Source: Candidatus Babelota bacterium
GTDB taxonomy: Bacteria; Babelota; Babeliae; Babelales; Vermiphilaceae
Length of the DNA: 64,000 nucleotides
Assembly: GCA_026388985.1 (NCBI GenBank)
Contig: JAPLIS010000020.1
Location: forward strand, 1-64,000
Direction: 5' to 3'
The position numbers were made by a program, and so were the translations under genes. The notes beneath the pieces were generated by a model that saw nothing but the letters and a program-made list of their open reading frames with translations, ran no database searches and had not been told where the DNA came from. Shown one piece after another: positions 9,529 through 17,792 of the stretch. Within the stretch, counting starts at the first letter, position 1. Each line of letters starts with the position of its first letter.

Positions 9529-10785
9529 ATGATTGCTCCCATTAAAGGTACTCACGATTTTTTAGATCTTACTGTATATAATTTTATTATCGACCAAGCA
9601 CGCATCCATTTACACAACGCATGCTTTACTGAAATAGCTACGCCGCTTATTGAACCAATAGATCTTTTTAAGCGCACATTGGGCACCCATACTGATGTTA
9701 TCAGCAAAGAAATGTTTACTATCCAGCCACATCCCAACAGCAGTGAACAGATCTGCTTGCGGCCAGAAGCAACCGCATCAACTACACGTGCATTTTTACA
9801 GCATGCTATTCAAGAGCAGCCCTGGAAGGTATTTTCACATGGCCCTATGTTTCGCTATGAACGGCCACAAAAGGGACGGTTTCGGCAATTTCATCAGCTC
9901 AATATTGAAATTATTCACACTCCTTCCACCATGCATGACATACAACTTATTGCCCTACTTGACCGCTTTTTGCGTGATCGCATGGGCCTTACCAACTACT
10001 CTCTCTTTATTAATTGCTTAGGTTGTCCATCTGATAGAGCTACTTATCGTGATATCTTGAAAAACTTTTTATCGCAAAACGCTGCTGCTATTTGTGATAC
10101 CTGTTCAGTGCGTGCAGACACCAATAGCATGCGCATTTTTGATTGCAAAAATAGCATCTGCCAAGAGATATATAACGCTGCTCCTTTTATTGCTGATCAC
10201 GTATGCGCATCATGCGCTCAAGACTGGCATATGCTGCAACAGCAACTCACTGTGTTAAATATCGCTCACACCTACAATCCAAAATTAGTTCGTGGCCTTG
10301 ATTATTACAACCAAACAGTTTTTGAATTTTCAAGCGATGATCTTGGTGCACAAAATGCTTTTTGTGGTGGCGGCAGATACGAGCTTGCGCAGCAATGTGG
10401 CGCAAAAAAACCGGTACCATCAATAGGTGCTGCCATTGGATTAGAACGCTTAATGTTACTGCTTGAAGCTAAAAAAGAACCTCTTGCTTTACCCGTAAAG
10501 CCAGCTAGTCATATGATTATGCCCCTCACTGAAAAACAACAACTTCTTGCTCTTATGTACGCTGATCAGCTGCATGTTCATAACCTCTGCGTTGAGGTTG
10601 CTTTTGATGGCGCTTCAGTTAAAAATATGATGCGTAAAGCTAATAAAGTAGGCGCTACTTATGCGCTGCTTATTGGCGATGATGAACAGCAACAGCATAC
10701 AGTTACTATAAAAAATATGATTACGGGTGAACAAAAAGTTATCGCCAGCAGTGAGTTGATTGCTTATTTAAAATCTAAGCCATAA
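9529..10785 (+). CDS. hisS: Histidyl-tRNA synthetase
   Basis: This class II aminoacyl-tRNA synthetase charges tRNA-His. Visible hallmarks are PIKGTHDF at the N-terminus, motif 2 (FRYERPQKGRFRQFHQ), the histidine-binding LVRGLDYYNQTVFEF, FCGGGRYE, and motif 3 (AAIGLERLMLL). A C-terminal anticodon-binding domain follows. Length (418 aa) is normal. Start ATG 9529 is preceded by AAAAGGA; a GTG at 9511 in the same frame is less likely. It is the last gene of the bamD-like/yraN/cdsA run. Confidence 0.95.
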   Translation: MIAPIKGTHDFLDLTVYNFIIDQARIHLHNACFTEIATPLIEPIDLFKRTLGTHTDVISKEMFTIQPHPNSSEQICLRPEATASTTRAFLQHAIQEQPWKVFSHGPMFRYERPQKGRFRQFHQLNIEIIHTPSTMHDIQLIALLDRFLRDRMGLTNYSLFINCLGCPSDRATYRDILKNFLSQNAAAICDTCSVRADTNSMRIFDCKNSICQEIYNAAPFIADHVCASCAQDWHMLQQQLTVLNIAHTYNPKLVRGLDYYNQTVFEFSSDDLGAQNAFCGGGRYELAQQCGAKKPVPSIGAAIGLERLMLLLEAKKEPLALPVKPASHMIMPLTEKQQLLALMYADQLHVHNLCVEVAFDGASVKNMMRKANKVGATYALLIGDDEQQQHTVTIKNMITGEQKVIASSELIAYLKSKP

Positions 10786-10842
10786 CAGCCAAGTCTTTTT
10801 TTTAACAAGACTTTCAACATTAATTTATTTTTAGGGCACAGC

Positions 10843-12492
10843 GTGAATAACGTTAAACCGTATTTTTTTATCACAGTTGGGCTTTTAAGTATAGGCATCG
10901 CCCTTAATTCTTTTGCAGATTCAGAAAATGACCCATTTGGCGATCATATTAACGCCAAATTACTCAAGTTCGAATCACAGTGGAGGCCATTCAATAATTT
11001 GGCAGCTCACAAGTACAATGAATTTGTACACGTTTTTAATACTGATTTGTCTGGATCTAAATCGATAGAGCAAGTTTTGCGCTCCCATTTTCGTGAAAAA
11101 ATTAATGATCAAGATCCAAATGAAGAAACCCTATTAATGGTTGCTGCGTCGAATGGTGCAAGCGCCGTAGCGAAAGCACTGATCAACGTCGGGGCAGATG
11201 TTAACCTGCAAAACAAAAAGGGGTATACAGCGCTTATGGCTGCTGTCTTCAACAATCATATTGATGTTATAAAAATACTACTTAATGCAAAAGCACATAT
11301 TGACTTAAAAAACAACACTGGAAGCACAGCATTAATGGAAGCCACTTACCTGGGCCATATTGATGCGGTAAAAAAATTGCTTAGTGCCAGACCAAACATC
11401 AATGCACAAAACAATCTAAACCTAACAGCATTAATAATTGCTGCTTATAAAAACCATGACACTATTCTACAAATGTTACTTAAAGCTGGTGCGCACATTA
11501 ACTTGAAAAATAATGCGGGCAATACAGCGTTAATAGAAGCCACTTATAAGGGCCACATTAATGCCGTAAAAACATTGATTAGTGCCAAGGCATTACTCAA
11601 TGAACAAAATAATGACGGCACAACAGCATTAATGTGTACTGTTTATATGGGGCACACGTACATTGCATACTTACTACTTAATGCCGGAGCGGATGCTGAT
11701 TTAAAACACAAAAACGGTATCACCGCGTTAATGGAAGCTGCCTGTAAAGGCAGTATTGATATGGTAAAAATAGTACTTGATGCCGGAGCGGATGTTAATG
11801 TGCAAGAAGAAACTAAGAGCCTAACAACATTACTATTTAGTGCTTCTTTGGGACATACTACCATTATGCAAATGCTCCTTAATGCTGGAGCCAAAACTGA
11901 CTTAAAAAGTACTGATGGGGTTACAGCATTACTAGAAGTCACTGCCAAAGGCAACCTTGATGCGGTAAAAATCTTACTGAATGCGGGAGCGGATGTTAAT
12001 GCGCAAACCGCGGCAAAAAACAGTTCATTACTATTGGCCGCTCATAAGGGCCATACCGATATAGTACAAGCATTACTTGATGCTGGGGCACACGTTAACT
12101 TAAAAGGTGAAGGCGAAGCCACTGCATTAATAGAAGCCTGTGCTAATGGCCACATTGATATAGTAAAAATGTTACTCAATGCGGGAGCAGATGTTAACGC
12201 GCAAAACACAGCTCGGGGTACGTCATTAATGTGGGCCGCCTTTAAAGGTCATGCCGATATAGTACAACTACTTCTTGAAGCAGGAGCCCGAACAGATTTA
12301 AAGAATAGCAAAGACCAAACAGCACAAGATTGTGCATGGTTGGGCAAGCATACACAGATAGCAAAAAATATTAGAAGCTTTACCAATAGTAAGATCAAGA
12401 GTGAAAACACAAGCAAGAATCAAAACGCAAGCGAAAGTAAAAGTACCGACAATAGTCTTTATGGGCAACTATTAAACGCCATTGGCCTTTAA
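10843..12492 (+). CDS. Exported ankyrin-repeat protein, about 12 repeats
   Basis: A signal peptide (residues 1-25, ending SFADS) precedes about 90 residues of unique sequence. Then come twelve 33-residue ankyrin repeats plus a degenerate thirteenth up to about residue 505, and a low-complexity Ser/Asn/Lys tail. Typical units read TALMEA.. GH.D.V..LL.AGAD.N. Starts at GTG. Ankyrin repeats mediate protein binding, and many intracellular bacteria secrete such proteins into the host; the target here is unknown. Repeats 2 and 4-6 are more alike at DNA level (shared TAATGGAAGCC words), suggesting internal duplication. It stands alone between hisS and a strong terminator. Confidence 0.9.
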   Translation: MNNVKPYFFITVGLLSIGIALNSFADSENDPFGDHINAKLLKFESQWRPFNNLAAHKYNEFVHVFNTDLSGSKSIEQVLRSHFREKINDQDPNEETLLMVAASNGASAVAKALINVGADVNLQNKKGYTALMAAVFNNHIDVIKILLNAKAHIDLKNNTGSTALMEATYLGHIDAVKKLLSARPNINAQNNLNLTALIIAAYKNHDTILQMLLKAGAHINLKNNAGNTALIEATYKGHINAVKTLISAKALLNEQNNDGTTALMCTVYMGHTYIAYLLLNAGADADLKHKNGITALMEAACKGSIDMVKIVLDAGADVNVQEETKSLTTLLFSASLGHTTIMQMLLNAGAKTDLKSTDGVTALLEVTAKGNLDAVKILLNAGADVNAQTAAKNSSLLLAAHKGHTDIVQALLDAGAHVNLKGEGEATALIEACANGHIDIVKMLLNAGADVNAQNTARGTSLMWAAFKGHADIVQLLLEAGARTDLKNSKDQTAQDCAWLGKHTQIAKNIRSFTNSKIKSENTSKNQNASESKSTDNSLYGQLLNAIGL

Positions 12493-12747
12493 CAACTAGT
12501 TACTTAGCAGCGTATTTATTTTACCTATACATATATATTTTTTTAACATTAAAAATATAGAAAGCGTTATTACCAACTAATTTGTTTATCTTGTTTAACA
12601 GTTGCATATATGTATCGCAAGTTAATAGCAGAACAAAAGTAACAATTTGCAGTTGAGTAGTAAAACAAGTGGGACACAGCAACCAAAGCGCTAACGCCAC
12701 ATGTATTTCTGTGTGTTAGTATATTGCCAAGCGCACACAGCCAGATT
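12493..12747. other. Intergenic stretch without recognised gene
   Basis: The stretch is AT-rich with stops in all frames. I see no tRNA-like cloverleaf, no ribosome site and no convincing ORF. It could be a long 3' region of the ankyrin gene or a decayed segment. Confidence 0.5.
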
Positions 12748-12788
12748 AAAGAAATAACCCCTAGCTTCTAACTAGGGGTTATTTCTTT
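12748..12788. terminator. Strong bidirectional terminator between convergent genes
   Basis: A perfect 17-base-pair hairpin: the arm ending CCCCTAG at 12764 pairs with the arm beginning CTAGGGG at 12772. The loop is CTTCTAA, and A- and T-rich flanks on both sides allow termination from both strands. It separates the ankyrin gene (plus) from the small membrane protein gene (minus). Confidence 0.85.
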
Positions 12789-12834
12789 TAAAAAAGTTTT
12801 TGTATAAACTGATTAAATCAGCTTCTTACCTATC

Positions 12835-13251
12835 TTATACAACCTCAACTGTTTCAGTATCCTTTTGATTGTACCCTTCCCAACCACTCTTTATAAGTCT
12901 ATAACCGGCATATGTTACCGCAGAATGGACAATTAATGATCCTGCTGCAATGACTGAAAGAAAGCGTCCATCTTCATCATCTTTCATTGCTACACCAAAC
13001 ATTAGCCCTACAAAGCTCCCAACTACGCCTTTTCCACCTTTATAAACCAATATAGCTCCAGCAGCACCTTTAGCAAACGACCAAAGTCCATCCTCTTTTT
13101 TAGCATCTCTCTGCACTCTATTCGAGTTGTGTGTGCCCTGTTGAGAAGTTACAGATTGAGTTGGCATATCAGAAGTCGCCGCCTGCGCATTTGGAATTGC
13201 AAAAGAAAAAAGAACAGTAATTACCAATAGTGTCTTGCTTGATTTATACAT
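12835..13251 (-). CDS. Small exported or membrane protein of unknown function
   Basis: The 138-aa product has a clear Sec signal peptide (residues 1-24, A-x-A end at NAQAA). It then has a polar Ser/Gln/Asn stretch and two glycine/alanine-rich hydrophobic segments around 65-85 and 95-115. The second half resembles glycine-zipper-like small membrane proteins, but I recognise no family. AAAGG lies before the ATG. An extended -10 (TGATACAAT) lies about 50 bases upstream on the minus strand. It is the last minus-strand gene downstream of the toxin/immunity region, but it has its own promoter and need not belong to it. Confidence 0.7.
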   Translation of the reverse strand: MYKSSKTLLVITVLFSFAIPNAQAATSDMPTQSVTSQQGTHNSNRVQRDAKKEDGLWSFAKGAAGAILVYKGGKGVVGSFVGLMFGVAMKDDEDGRFLSVIAAGSLIVHSAVTYAGYRLIKSGWEGYNQKDTETVEVV

Positions 13252-13301
13252 GGAAAAACCTTTATAGTTAAAAATTAGATATTAATGCACTGCTGAATCT
13301 A

Positions 13302-13310
13302 ATTGTATCA
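13302..13310 (-). promoter_or_regulatory. Extended -10 element for the 138-aa protein gene
   Basis: Read on the minus strand the site is TGATACAAT, which is TG-n-TACAAT. No good -35 sits at 17 bases, as is allowed for extended -10 promoters. Confidence 0.35.
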
Positions 13311-13588
13311 TAGTTATGCAAAAAAAATATCAATAAAATCAGTTGAATTTATTTGAAGGTTTCAGCTGCCAGACGAACAAACCGCATGCAAAAAAGTCTA
13401 GCCATTCAACTGCACGTTGATGCCCTTGTATCAAAGGTATTAGTGGTGCCACTTACGCCAAGGCTACAGCGGTTGAACGAGGCTCTTGAAATGAGCACCT
13501 GTTCGTGCACGGGGTTAACAGCTTTGTGCACCGCGCAAAGGGGCTCAAAATAATCTCACCAAAAAGTACAATCGACTGCGATACAAAG
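13311..13588. other. GC-richer gap with no supported gene
   Basis: Bases 13353-13555 are noticeably richer in G and C than the flanks. The only plus-strand frame starts with TTG, lacks a ribosome site and is Arg/Ser/Thr-rich with no familiar motif. I found no tRNA, tmRNA, RNase P or SRP RNA signature. It may be an RNA or a remnant of foreign DNA. Confidence 0.4.
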
Positions 13589-14428
13589 TTATAATCTTAT
13601 ACTTGTTTCAGGTAAAGTGTCACAGCCTTGATCTATGCGTACTTTTTCTTCATTAAGAAATAGCTTTAGTTCATTAACAATTCTGACACGATCATCTTCA
13701 GTCGCATTATCATCTGATGGCAAATATGATATCATGTCTTCTGGATATGCAAAATCTGCACATAAACTGTCCACCAAAAACAATAACTCTTCTTTATTTT
13801 CAACTATCCTGACCAACTCCCTGAACAAGCAATAACGCCACTTTCTCCATTCTTTATTCCAGGCAGGGGAGCCTTTTTGGGGATACTCTAAATCCAAACT
13901 AACAAAAATATTCTTGAAAAGCTCATCAATATCTTGATCTTGCGATGCAAACATAAGCTCAGAAATATATTGGTTAGCAAGACCTGGATGCGATTCCAAA
14001 AAATGTAAGGCAAACTCAATAAGGTCATCAAAAGTAACAACTTCAATGTCTCGTCCAACTTTGATAGTTTGCCATGAGTAGATTATATCATTGTCTCGAA
14101 ATGCATCATGAGGTTTTTTCCGTTTTTTTATATAATCGACTTCACGGTGCCTTAACTCTTGGAGCTCCATTGCTTTTTGTCTCAGTTCTTGTTCAGTATA
14201 ATAAACACCAGGAAGCTCCTTATGGCTCTCCTCATGAGGTGAAAATAGTTCCACTATAGTACTTAATTCTGCAAACAATGTTCTTTCTATTGGCATAAGC
14301 GTATTAAAATCCATTTCTGCATAATAACACCCAAGATACTCTTGCTCAAAAGTCTGAGCATCTATTTTATCTGATAAGTATTTATCAATCAGCCAAAATA
14401 ATCTTTTCTTATCATTTTTTTGAAACAT
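13589..14428 (-). CDS. Putative immunity protein: colicin-immunity-like domain plus DUF2247-like domain
   Basis: The 279-aa protein has two parts. Residues 1-60 (LIDKYLSDKIDAQTFEQEYL and on) look like the colicin-immunity helical domain seen in many polymorphic-toxin immunity genes. Residues about 110-275 match what I recall of DUF2247: W..IKVGRD, EFALHFLE, EWRKWRYCLFRELV and CADFAYPEDMISYL. The second part is about 60% identical by eye to the 198-aa protein at 17793-18389. Being downstream of a CdiA-like gene, with a paralogue nearer to it, supports an immunity role. The cognate toxin is unknown. Family names come from memory of motifs, not a search. Confidence 0.65.
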   Translation of the reverse strand: MFQKNDKKRLFWLIDKYLSDKIDAQTFEQEYLGCYYAEMDFNTLMPIERTLFAELSTIVELFSPHEESHKELPGVYYTEQELRQKAMELQELRHREVDYIKKRKKPHDAFRDNDIIYSWQTIKVGRDIEVVTFDDLIEFALHFLESHPGLANQYISELMFASQDQDIDELFKNIFVSLDLEYPQKGSPAWNKEWRKWRYCLFRELVRIVENKEELLFLVDSLCADFAYPEDMISYLPSDDNATEDDRVRIVNELKLFLNEEKVRIDQGCDTLPETSIRL

Positions 14429-14521
14429 AATTATTTCTCTTTCAATAATGGCCCCATAGCCTCAGGTTTATATAAAAAGTGCCATATACGGATAATAAGG
14501 CAATAATTGTTTTACGTGGAC

Positions 14522-14612
14522 GCAAAAATAGCACACAACAAAATAATCTAAAAAAAAGAGCTCCGATATTTTATTACCAAAGCTCTTCCCCCTAACTATC
14601 CACTAATTTTTT
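14522..14612 (-). repeat. Direct repeat, copy A (3' flank and terminator)
   Basis: This 91-base segment, directly downstream of the 205-aa TPR gene, is nearly identical to 16244-16332, which lies directly downstream of the 127-aa gene. Differences are one A-tract length change and a few substitutions near the stop codon. Each copy holds a terminator hairpin. It marks a segmental duplication in the array. Confidence 0.9.
14550..14587 (-). terminator. Rho-independent terminator after the 205-aa TPR gene
   Basis: Read on the minus strand: AAGAGCT, an 18-base loop, AGCTCTT and then a run of T. It lies inside the direct repeat copy A. It implies that the 279-aa gene at 13589 needs readthrough or its own promoter. 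Confidence 0.7.
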
Positions 14613-14618
14613 GTCTAT

Positions 14619-15236
14619 TTATATGCGAGCAAAAAATTCCCGCCAAATATCTTCTAAGCTAGAAGCTCGTAACTGCCATGCTTCTGGGCTATCATCATAG
14701 TCTTTCTTAACGTTTAATGCCCCCTGCTCAATAAGAAACTTTCCTTCTTCAATTTTTCCCTGCTTAATATACAAATTTCCTAACATCTGAAAATTAGTTC
14801 TATGCGTTGAGCAGTATTCTATTGATTTCTTTAATGCCTCTTCATATTTTTTAGAATCTCTATATTTAAAATGACGAGCCTTGGCAACCTCAACCATAGA
14901 CATAACTTCTTTATTATCACTATGTGCCATAGATAATTTCTCATGCAGATCATCATCCAAATCACCCATAAAATAATGATCGGCATATGACCAAAATAGC
15001 AATGCATATGCATTTGACGGATCATATGATAAAACGTGCTGCGCATAATGGATAATTCTATATTGATCATACAGTGGAGGATTACATTCTAAACACATGA
15101 GCAACAACCAAGCATCAGTATCTTGAGGATGAACAATCAAATGATCCATTAATAATTGTTGTGCCCTTTCTATATCAATTCCCTGATTTCCTAGACGAGC
15201 TATCGCACGAGCCTGCTCTAATATTGAATTTTGCAT
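14619..15236 (-). CDS. TPR-like protein of the immunity array (paralogue 1)
   Basis: The 205-aa, all-helical cytoplasmic protein shows TPR-like spacing: ILEQARAIAR, QLLMDHLIVHPQDTDAWLLL, then SNAYALLFWSYADHY, and NFQMLGNLYIKQGKIEEGK. It is a clear paralogue of the 215-aa protein at 16783-17430, with long identical blocks such as ARAIAR, DTDAWLLL and AYALLFWSYADHY. Small TPR proteins of this kind are common beside polymorphic toxins. Immunity or chaperone function is inferred from position only. The last 25 residues differ most between the two copies. Confidence 0.7.
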   Translation of the reverse strand: MQNSILEQARAIARLGNQGIDIERAQQLLMDHLIVHPQDTDAWLLLMCLECNPPLYDQYRIIHYAQHVLSYDPSNAYALLFWSYADHYFMGDLDDDLHEKLSMAHSDNKEVMSMVEVAKARHFKYRDSKKYEEALKKSIEYCSTHRTNFQMLGNLYIKQGKIEEGKFLIEQGALNVKKDYDDSPEAWQLRASSLEDIWREFFARI

Positions 15237-15276
15237 GCTATATCTTTATTATATGTTTTCCTCTTCTGCTATCACA

Positions 15277-16029
15277 CTATTCTTTAAATGTTATTGTTTC
15301 AATGATATCGTTCTTGATATCAACAATCTCAACAACAACAGAATGTCCTAGGTCGCCCTCAGATTTCAATTGAATCCGACTTCTATCTTTATAATAACAA
15401 TATAGTATCCGTACGCCATATATTGTCATGACACCTTCGGATCTCAACTCTCTAGAGATAAATTCTTTTTTTGTTTTATCAAGTACTTCTTGTGCTTCTT
15501 TCATGCCACCATGACGCTCAGTATTCAAAAACGTTTTACCTATTTTTGCAGCTTCTTTTAATGCCTCAAACTCATCAAGCAACTTCCTTCGCCTCTCTGG
15601 ATAATCAAGACTATCCCAATACTTTTCCCATTTATCCCATGCTTCTAATGATTTATCTGGTGGTGTATCAAGAAACTCTAAAATAACCGAAATGTCATCG
15701 GTGGTTAATCTTTCGATAGGACCAGCACAAACACCTTCCAAAAAATTTAAAACCTCAAATCCGATCGACCGCACATCTGATTTTGGATAATAATCCTGCC
15801 AGGCTATCCTAGCTCCAGGTACACCCAAACGTTTTGCCTCCATATCTTCCATTTTATATGAAAAAGCATCTGCACAATCAGCTATTTCACCCAAAATAAA
15901 TGTATAAAAATCCTCCCCAGACTCTCCATACTCATAGGATGTTTTATATAACTTTGACCAATCTTCGATGAGAATTTTCTTTAGTTGTCCTATGTCAACA
16001 CAGATACCATTTTCTACAATGCCAAACAT
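15277..16029 (-). CDS. Unknown 250-aa protein of the immunity array
   Basis: I do not recognise the family. There is no signal peptide or membrane segment. It is acidic and rich in Trp/Tyr/Lys, with a helical middle (SLEAWDKWEKYWDSLDYPER and the following Glu/Lys-rich stretch) and a beta-rich C-terminus ending IETITFKE. Its place, between a TPR paralogue and a duplicated terminator on the same strand as the CdiA-like gene, suggests another immunity gene. It has no second copy in the window. Confidence 0.6.
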   Translation of the reverse strand: MFGIVENGICVDIGQLKKILIEDWSKLYKTSYEYGESGEDFYTFILGEIADCADAFSYKMEDMEAKRLGVPGARIAWQDYYPKSDVRSIGFEVLNFLEGVCAGPIERLTTDDISVILEFLDTPPDKSLEAWDKWEKYWDSLDYPERRRKLLDEFEALKEAAKIGKTFLNTERHGGMKEAQEVLDKTKKEFISRELRSEGVMTIYGVRILYCYYKDRSRIQLKSEGDLGHSVVVEIVDIKNDIIETITFKE

Positions 16030-16139
16030 TTTTCTCCATTATATTCTTAGCTTAAATGTCACTTTTTCATAAATATTATTGACTGCATCGGTAATTTCCA
16101 ATTTTAAAAGATCCGAGCCACTCTCAAGCCTCAAAAGCA

Positions 16140-16187
16140 ATTCACGGATTCGAGGCTCGCCTTCGGCCTCGACACCTCACCGCGAAT
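16140..16187. repeat. GC-rich imperfect palindrome in an AT-rich gap
   Basis: ATTCACGG.TTCGAGGC is followed by a short centre and then GCCTCGACACCTCACCGCGAAT. The arms pair through ATTC-CGG and CGAGGC/GCCTCG with a bulge. It sits in the gap between two immunity-like genes, just upstream of direct repeat copy B. It may be a REP-like or MITE-like mobile hairpin; no terminator T-tract follows it. Confidence 0.6.
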
Positions 16188-16243
16188 GGAATTCTTAGGC
16201 TGCGAAAAGGCTTGAATTTATGTCAAAATAAAAAGCGATCGAT

Positions 16244-16332
16244 GCAAAAATAGCACACAACAAAATAATCTAAAAAAAGAGCTCCGATATTTTATTACCA
16301 AAGCTCTTCCCCTAACCACCCACTAATTTTTT
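16244..16332 (-). repeat. Direct repeat, copy B (3' flank and terminator)
   Basis: The near-identical partner of 14522-14612, here downstream of the 127-aa gene. The genes upstream of the two copies are not homologous. The repeat therefore moved or was kept through recombination that shuffled gene cassettes in front of it. Confidence 0.9.
16272..16308 (-). terminator. Rho-independent terminator after the 127-aa gene
   Basis: On the minus strand: AAGAGCT, loop, AGCTCTT, T-run. It is inside direct repeat copy B. It divides the immunity array into separate transcription blocks. Confidence 0.7.
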
Positions 16333-16714
16333 AATTATAAGTCTCTATAAAAAATTGATCATTTTCATACTTAATGATTACTTCTTTGGGCTTTAACTTC
16401 ACAACTTTTTTTTGCCACTCATCAAATATCAGTACAAATTGCTTTGTAGTCATTTTTAATTTTGTAGGCACTGGCTCATCAGAATACTCATCTGCAAGCA
16501 CTATATCATCGCCTACTTTTTCTAAAATAGTAATATTACCCCCGCAAATATCCCCATCAATACTTTCTAATGCCCACTCTCTAAAAAATGGCCGACCACT
16601 ACCTCCAACATCGCTCCTCAAAAAACGACCCAAAATAGTCATTCCAACATTAGATGCATCATCATATGAATAACCACAAAAATTAGGATCTAGTGCCAAT
16701 TTTACAAAATCCAT
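16331..16714 (-). CDS. Small putative immunity protein, unknown family
   Basis: The 127-aa acidic cytoplasmic protein reads as alpha/beta: a Gly/Phe-rich N-terminal half, then TTKQFVLIFDEWQKKV and KPKEVIIKYENDQFFIET at the end. The pattern of a helix with F..ILDEW, then KPKEVII and a final beta-hairpin, is common among small immunity proteins next to polymorphic toxins. I cannot name the family. It is downstream of the 215-aa TPR paralogue and is followed by a terminator. Confidence 0.6.
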   Translation of the reverse strand: MDFVKLALDPNFCGYSYDDASNVGMTILGRFLRSDVGGSGRPFFREWALESIDGDICGGNITILEKVGDDIVLADEYSDEPVPTKLKMTTKQFVLIFDEWQKKVVKLKPKEVIIKYENDQFFIETYN

Positions 16715-16782
16715 TATTCACCTTTCCCTGTAAACTTAGGGTAAACTGATGTAATCAAACCTTTTTTAGTCTTAGGTAGAAG

Positions 16783-17430
16783 CTACCATCCACATAGTGC
16801 AATATCATTGGTAGATATACCAGAAAAAAATTCATCAAAAAGACCCTGAATATTCGTGCAATCCAGTACCCATTCATCTACTTCTTGGCATCTACGTATT
16901 CTTTGAATATTTTGTAATCCATGCTCAATCAGCAACTTTCCTTCTTGATCTTTGCCTTGTTTTACATATAGCTTGCCTAACATATGAAAATTCATTGCAT
17001 GAGTCGAACAATATTCTATTGATCGTTTTAGTGCTTGTTCACATTCTTTTGAGTCTCTACCATCAAAATATCGAGCTTTAGCTAATTCGATCATAGACAT
17101 AATCTCCCGATTATCACTATGGGCCATGCGTAGCTTATCATAAAGATCATCATCTGAGTTGCCCATTAAATAATGATCAGCATAAGACCAAAACAATAAG
17201 GCATATGCATTTGAAGAGTCATATAACAAAATATGTTGAGCATAATGTATTATTCTTTCTGGATCATCAAATGGTATATTGCACTCTATTCTTATTAACA
17301 ATAACCAGGCATCAGTATCACATTGATTGATTGTTAAATGATCCATCAGTACTCGTTGAGCTTGTTCAAGATCAGATTCTTTGCCTGGACGAGCTATTGC
17401 ACGCGCCTGCTCTAGTATTGTATTTTTCAT
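16783..17430 (-). CDS. TPR-like protein of the immunity array (paralogue 2)
   Basis: This is the 215-aa paralogue of the protein at 14619-15236, similar from the first residues (ILEQARAIAR) to about residue 165 and then divergent, with CQEVDEWVLDC and an FFSGIST tail. It is helical, without signal peptide or membrane segment. It lies 12 bases downstream of the 109-aa gene. The conserved body and changed tail fit immunity proteins diverging to match different toxins, but this is inference. Confidence 0.7.
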   Translation of the reverse strand: MKNTILEQARAIARPGKESDLEQAQRVLMDHLTINQCDTDAWLLLIRIECNIPFDDPERIIHYAQHILLYDSSNAYALLFWSYADHYLMGNSDDDLYDKLRMAHSDNREIMSMIELAKARYFDGRDSKECEQALKRSIEYCSTHAMNFHMLGKLYVKQGKDQEGKLLIEHGLQNIQRIRRCQEVDEWVLDCTNIQGLFDEFFSGISTNDIALCGW

Positions 17431-17442
17431 ATCAAATCTCTA

Positions 17443-17772
17443 TTAAAATACATAATCACCACTTCTTATTTTTTGAAAATAAAATTGTCGCTCTTCCGCC
17501 AAATGATCAAAATCGTGCGCAAATCGCCACAAACTATCTGGAAGGATTATGTCCTGCCCATAAATCAGCGTCGCCAGCGTAGATTGAATTGCCTCAAGCA
17601 TCTCAAAATACTCATTGGCTGCCTCTTGAGTTTCACATGCTTTTATTTGTGCAAAAATAAAAACAACATATTGATTTAACAATGCCAACTGCTCAGTAAG
17701 CCGCAACCCTGTCTCTTCTATCTGCTTTAACTCTGTTTTAATTTCATCTAAAACAAGAAAAAAATTTGCCAT
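17443..17772 (-). CDS. Small helical / coiled-coil protein of the immunity array
   Basis: The 109-aa protein is almost wholly helical, with a coiled-coil-like N-terminal half (LDEIKTELKQIEETGLRL), a central helix and a C-terminal segment DSLWRFAHDFDHLAEERQF. No family is recognised. It lies between the DUF2247-like gene (20 bases) and the TPR gene (12 bases), so it shares their transcript. Immunity or accessory role inferred from position. Confidence 0.55.
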   Translation of the reverse strand: MANFFLVLDEIKTELKQIEETGLRLTEQLALLNQYVVFIFAQIKACETQEAANEYFEMLEAIQSTLATLIYGQDIILPDSLWRFAHDFDHLAEERQFYFQKIRSGDYVF

Positions 17773-17792
17773 ATGTACAACCTAAAAACGAT

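Noticed and set aside
10791-10813. Possible terminator after hisS (AAGTCTT / AAGACTT)
   Set aside because: AT-rich 7-bp stem without a proper T-run after it; too weak.
13353-13553. 66-aa plus-strand frame
   Set aside because: TTG start, no ribosome site, unusual composition, no motif; treated as a gap.
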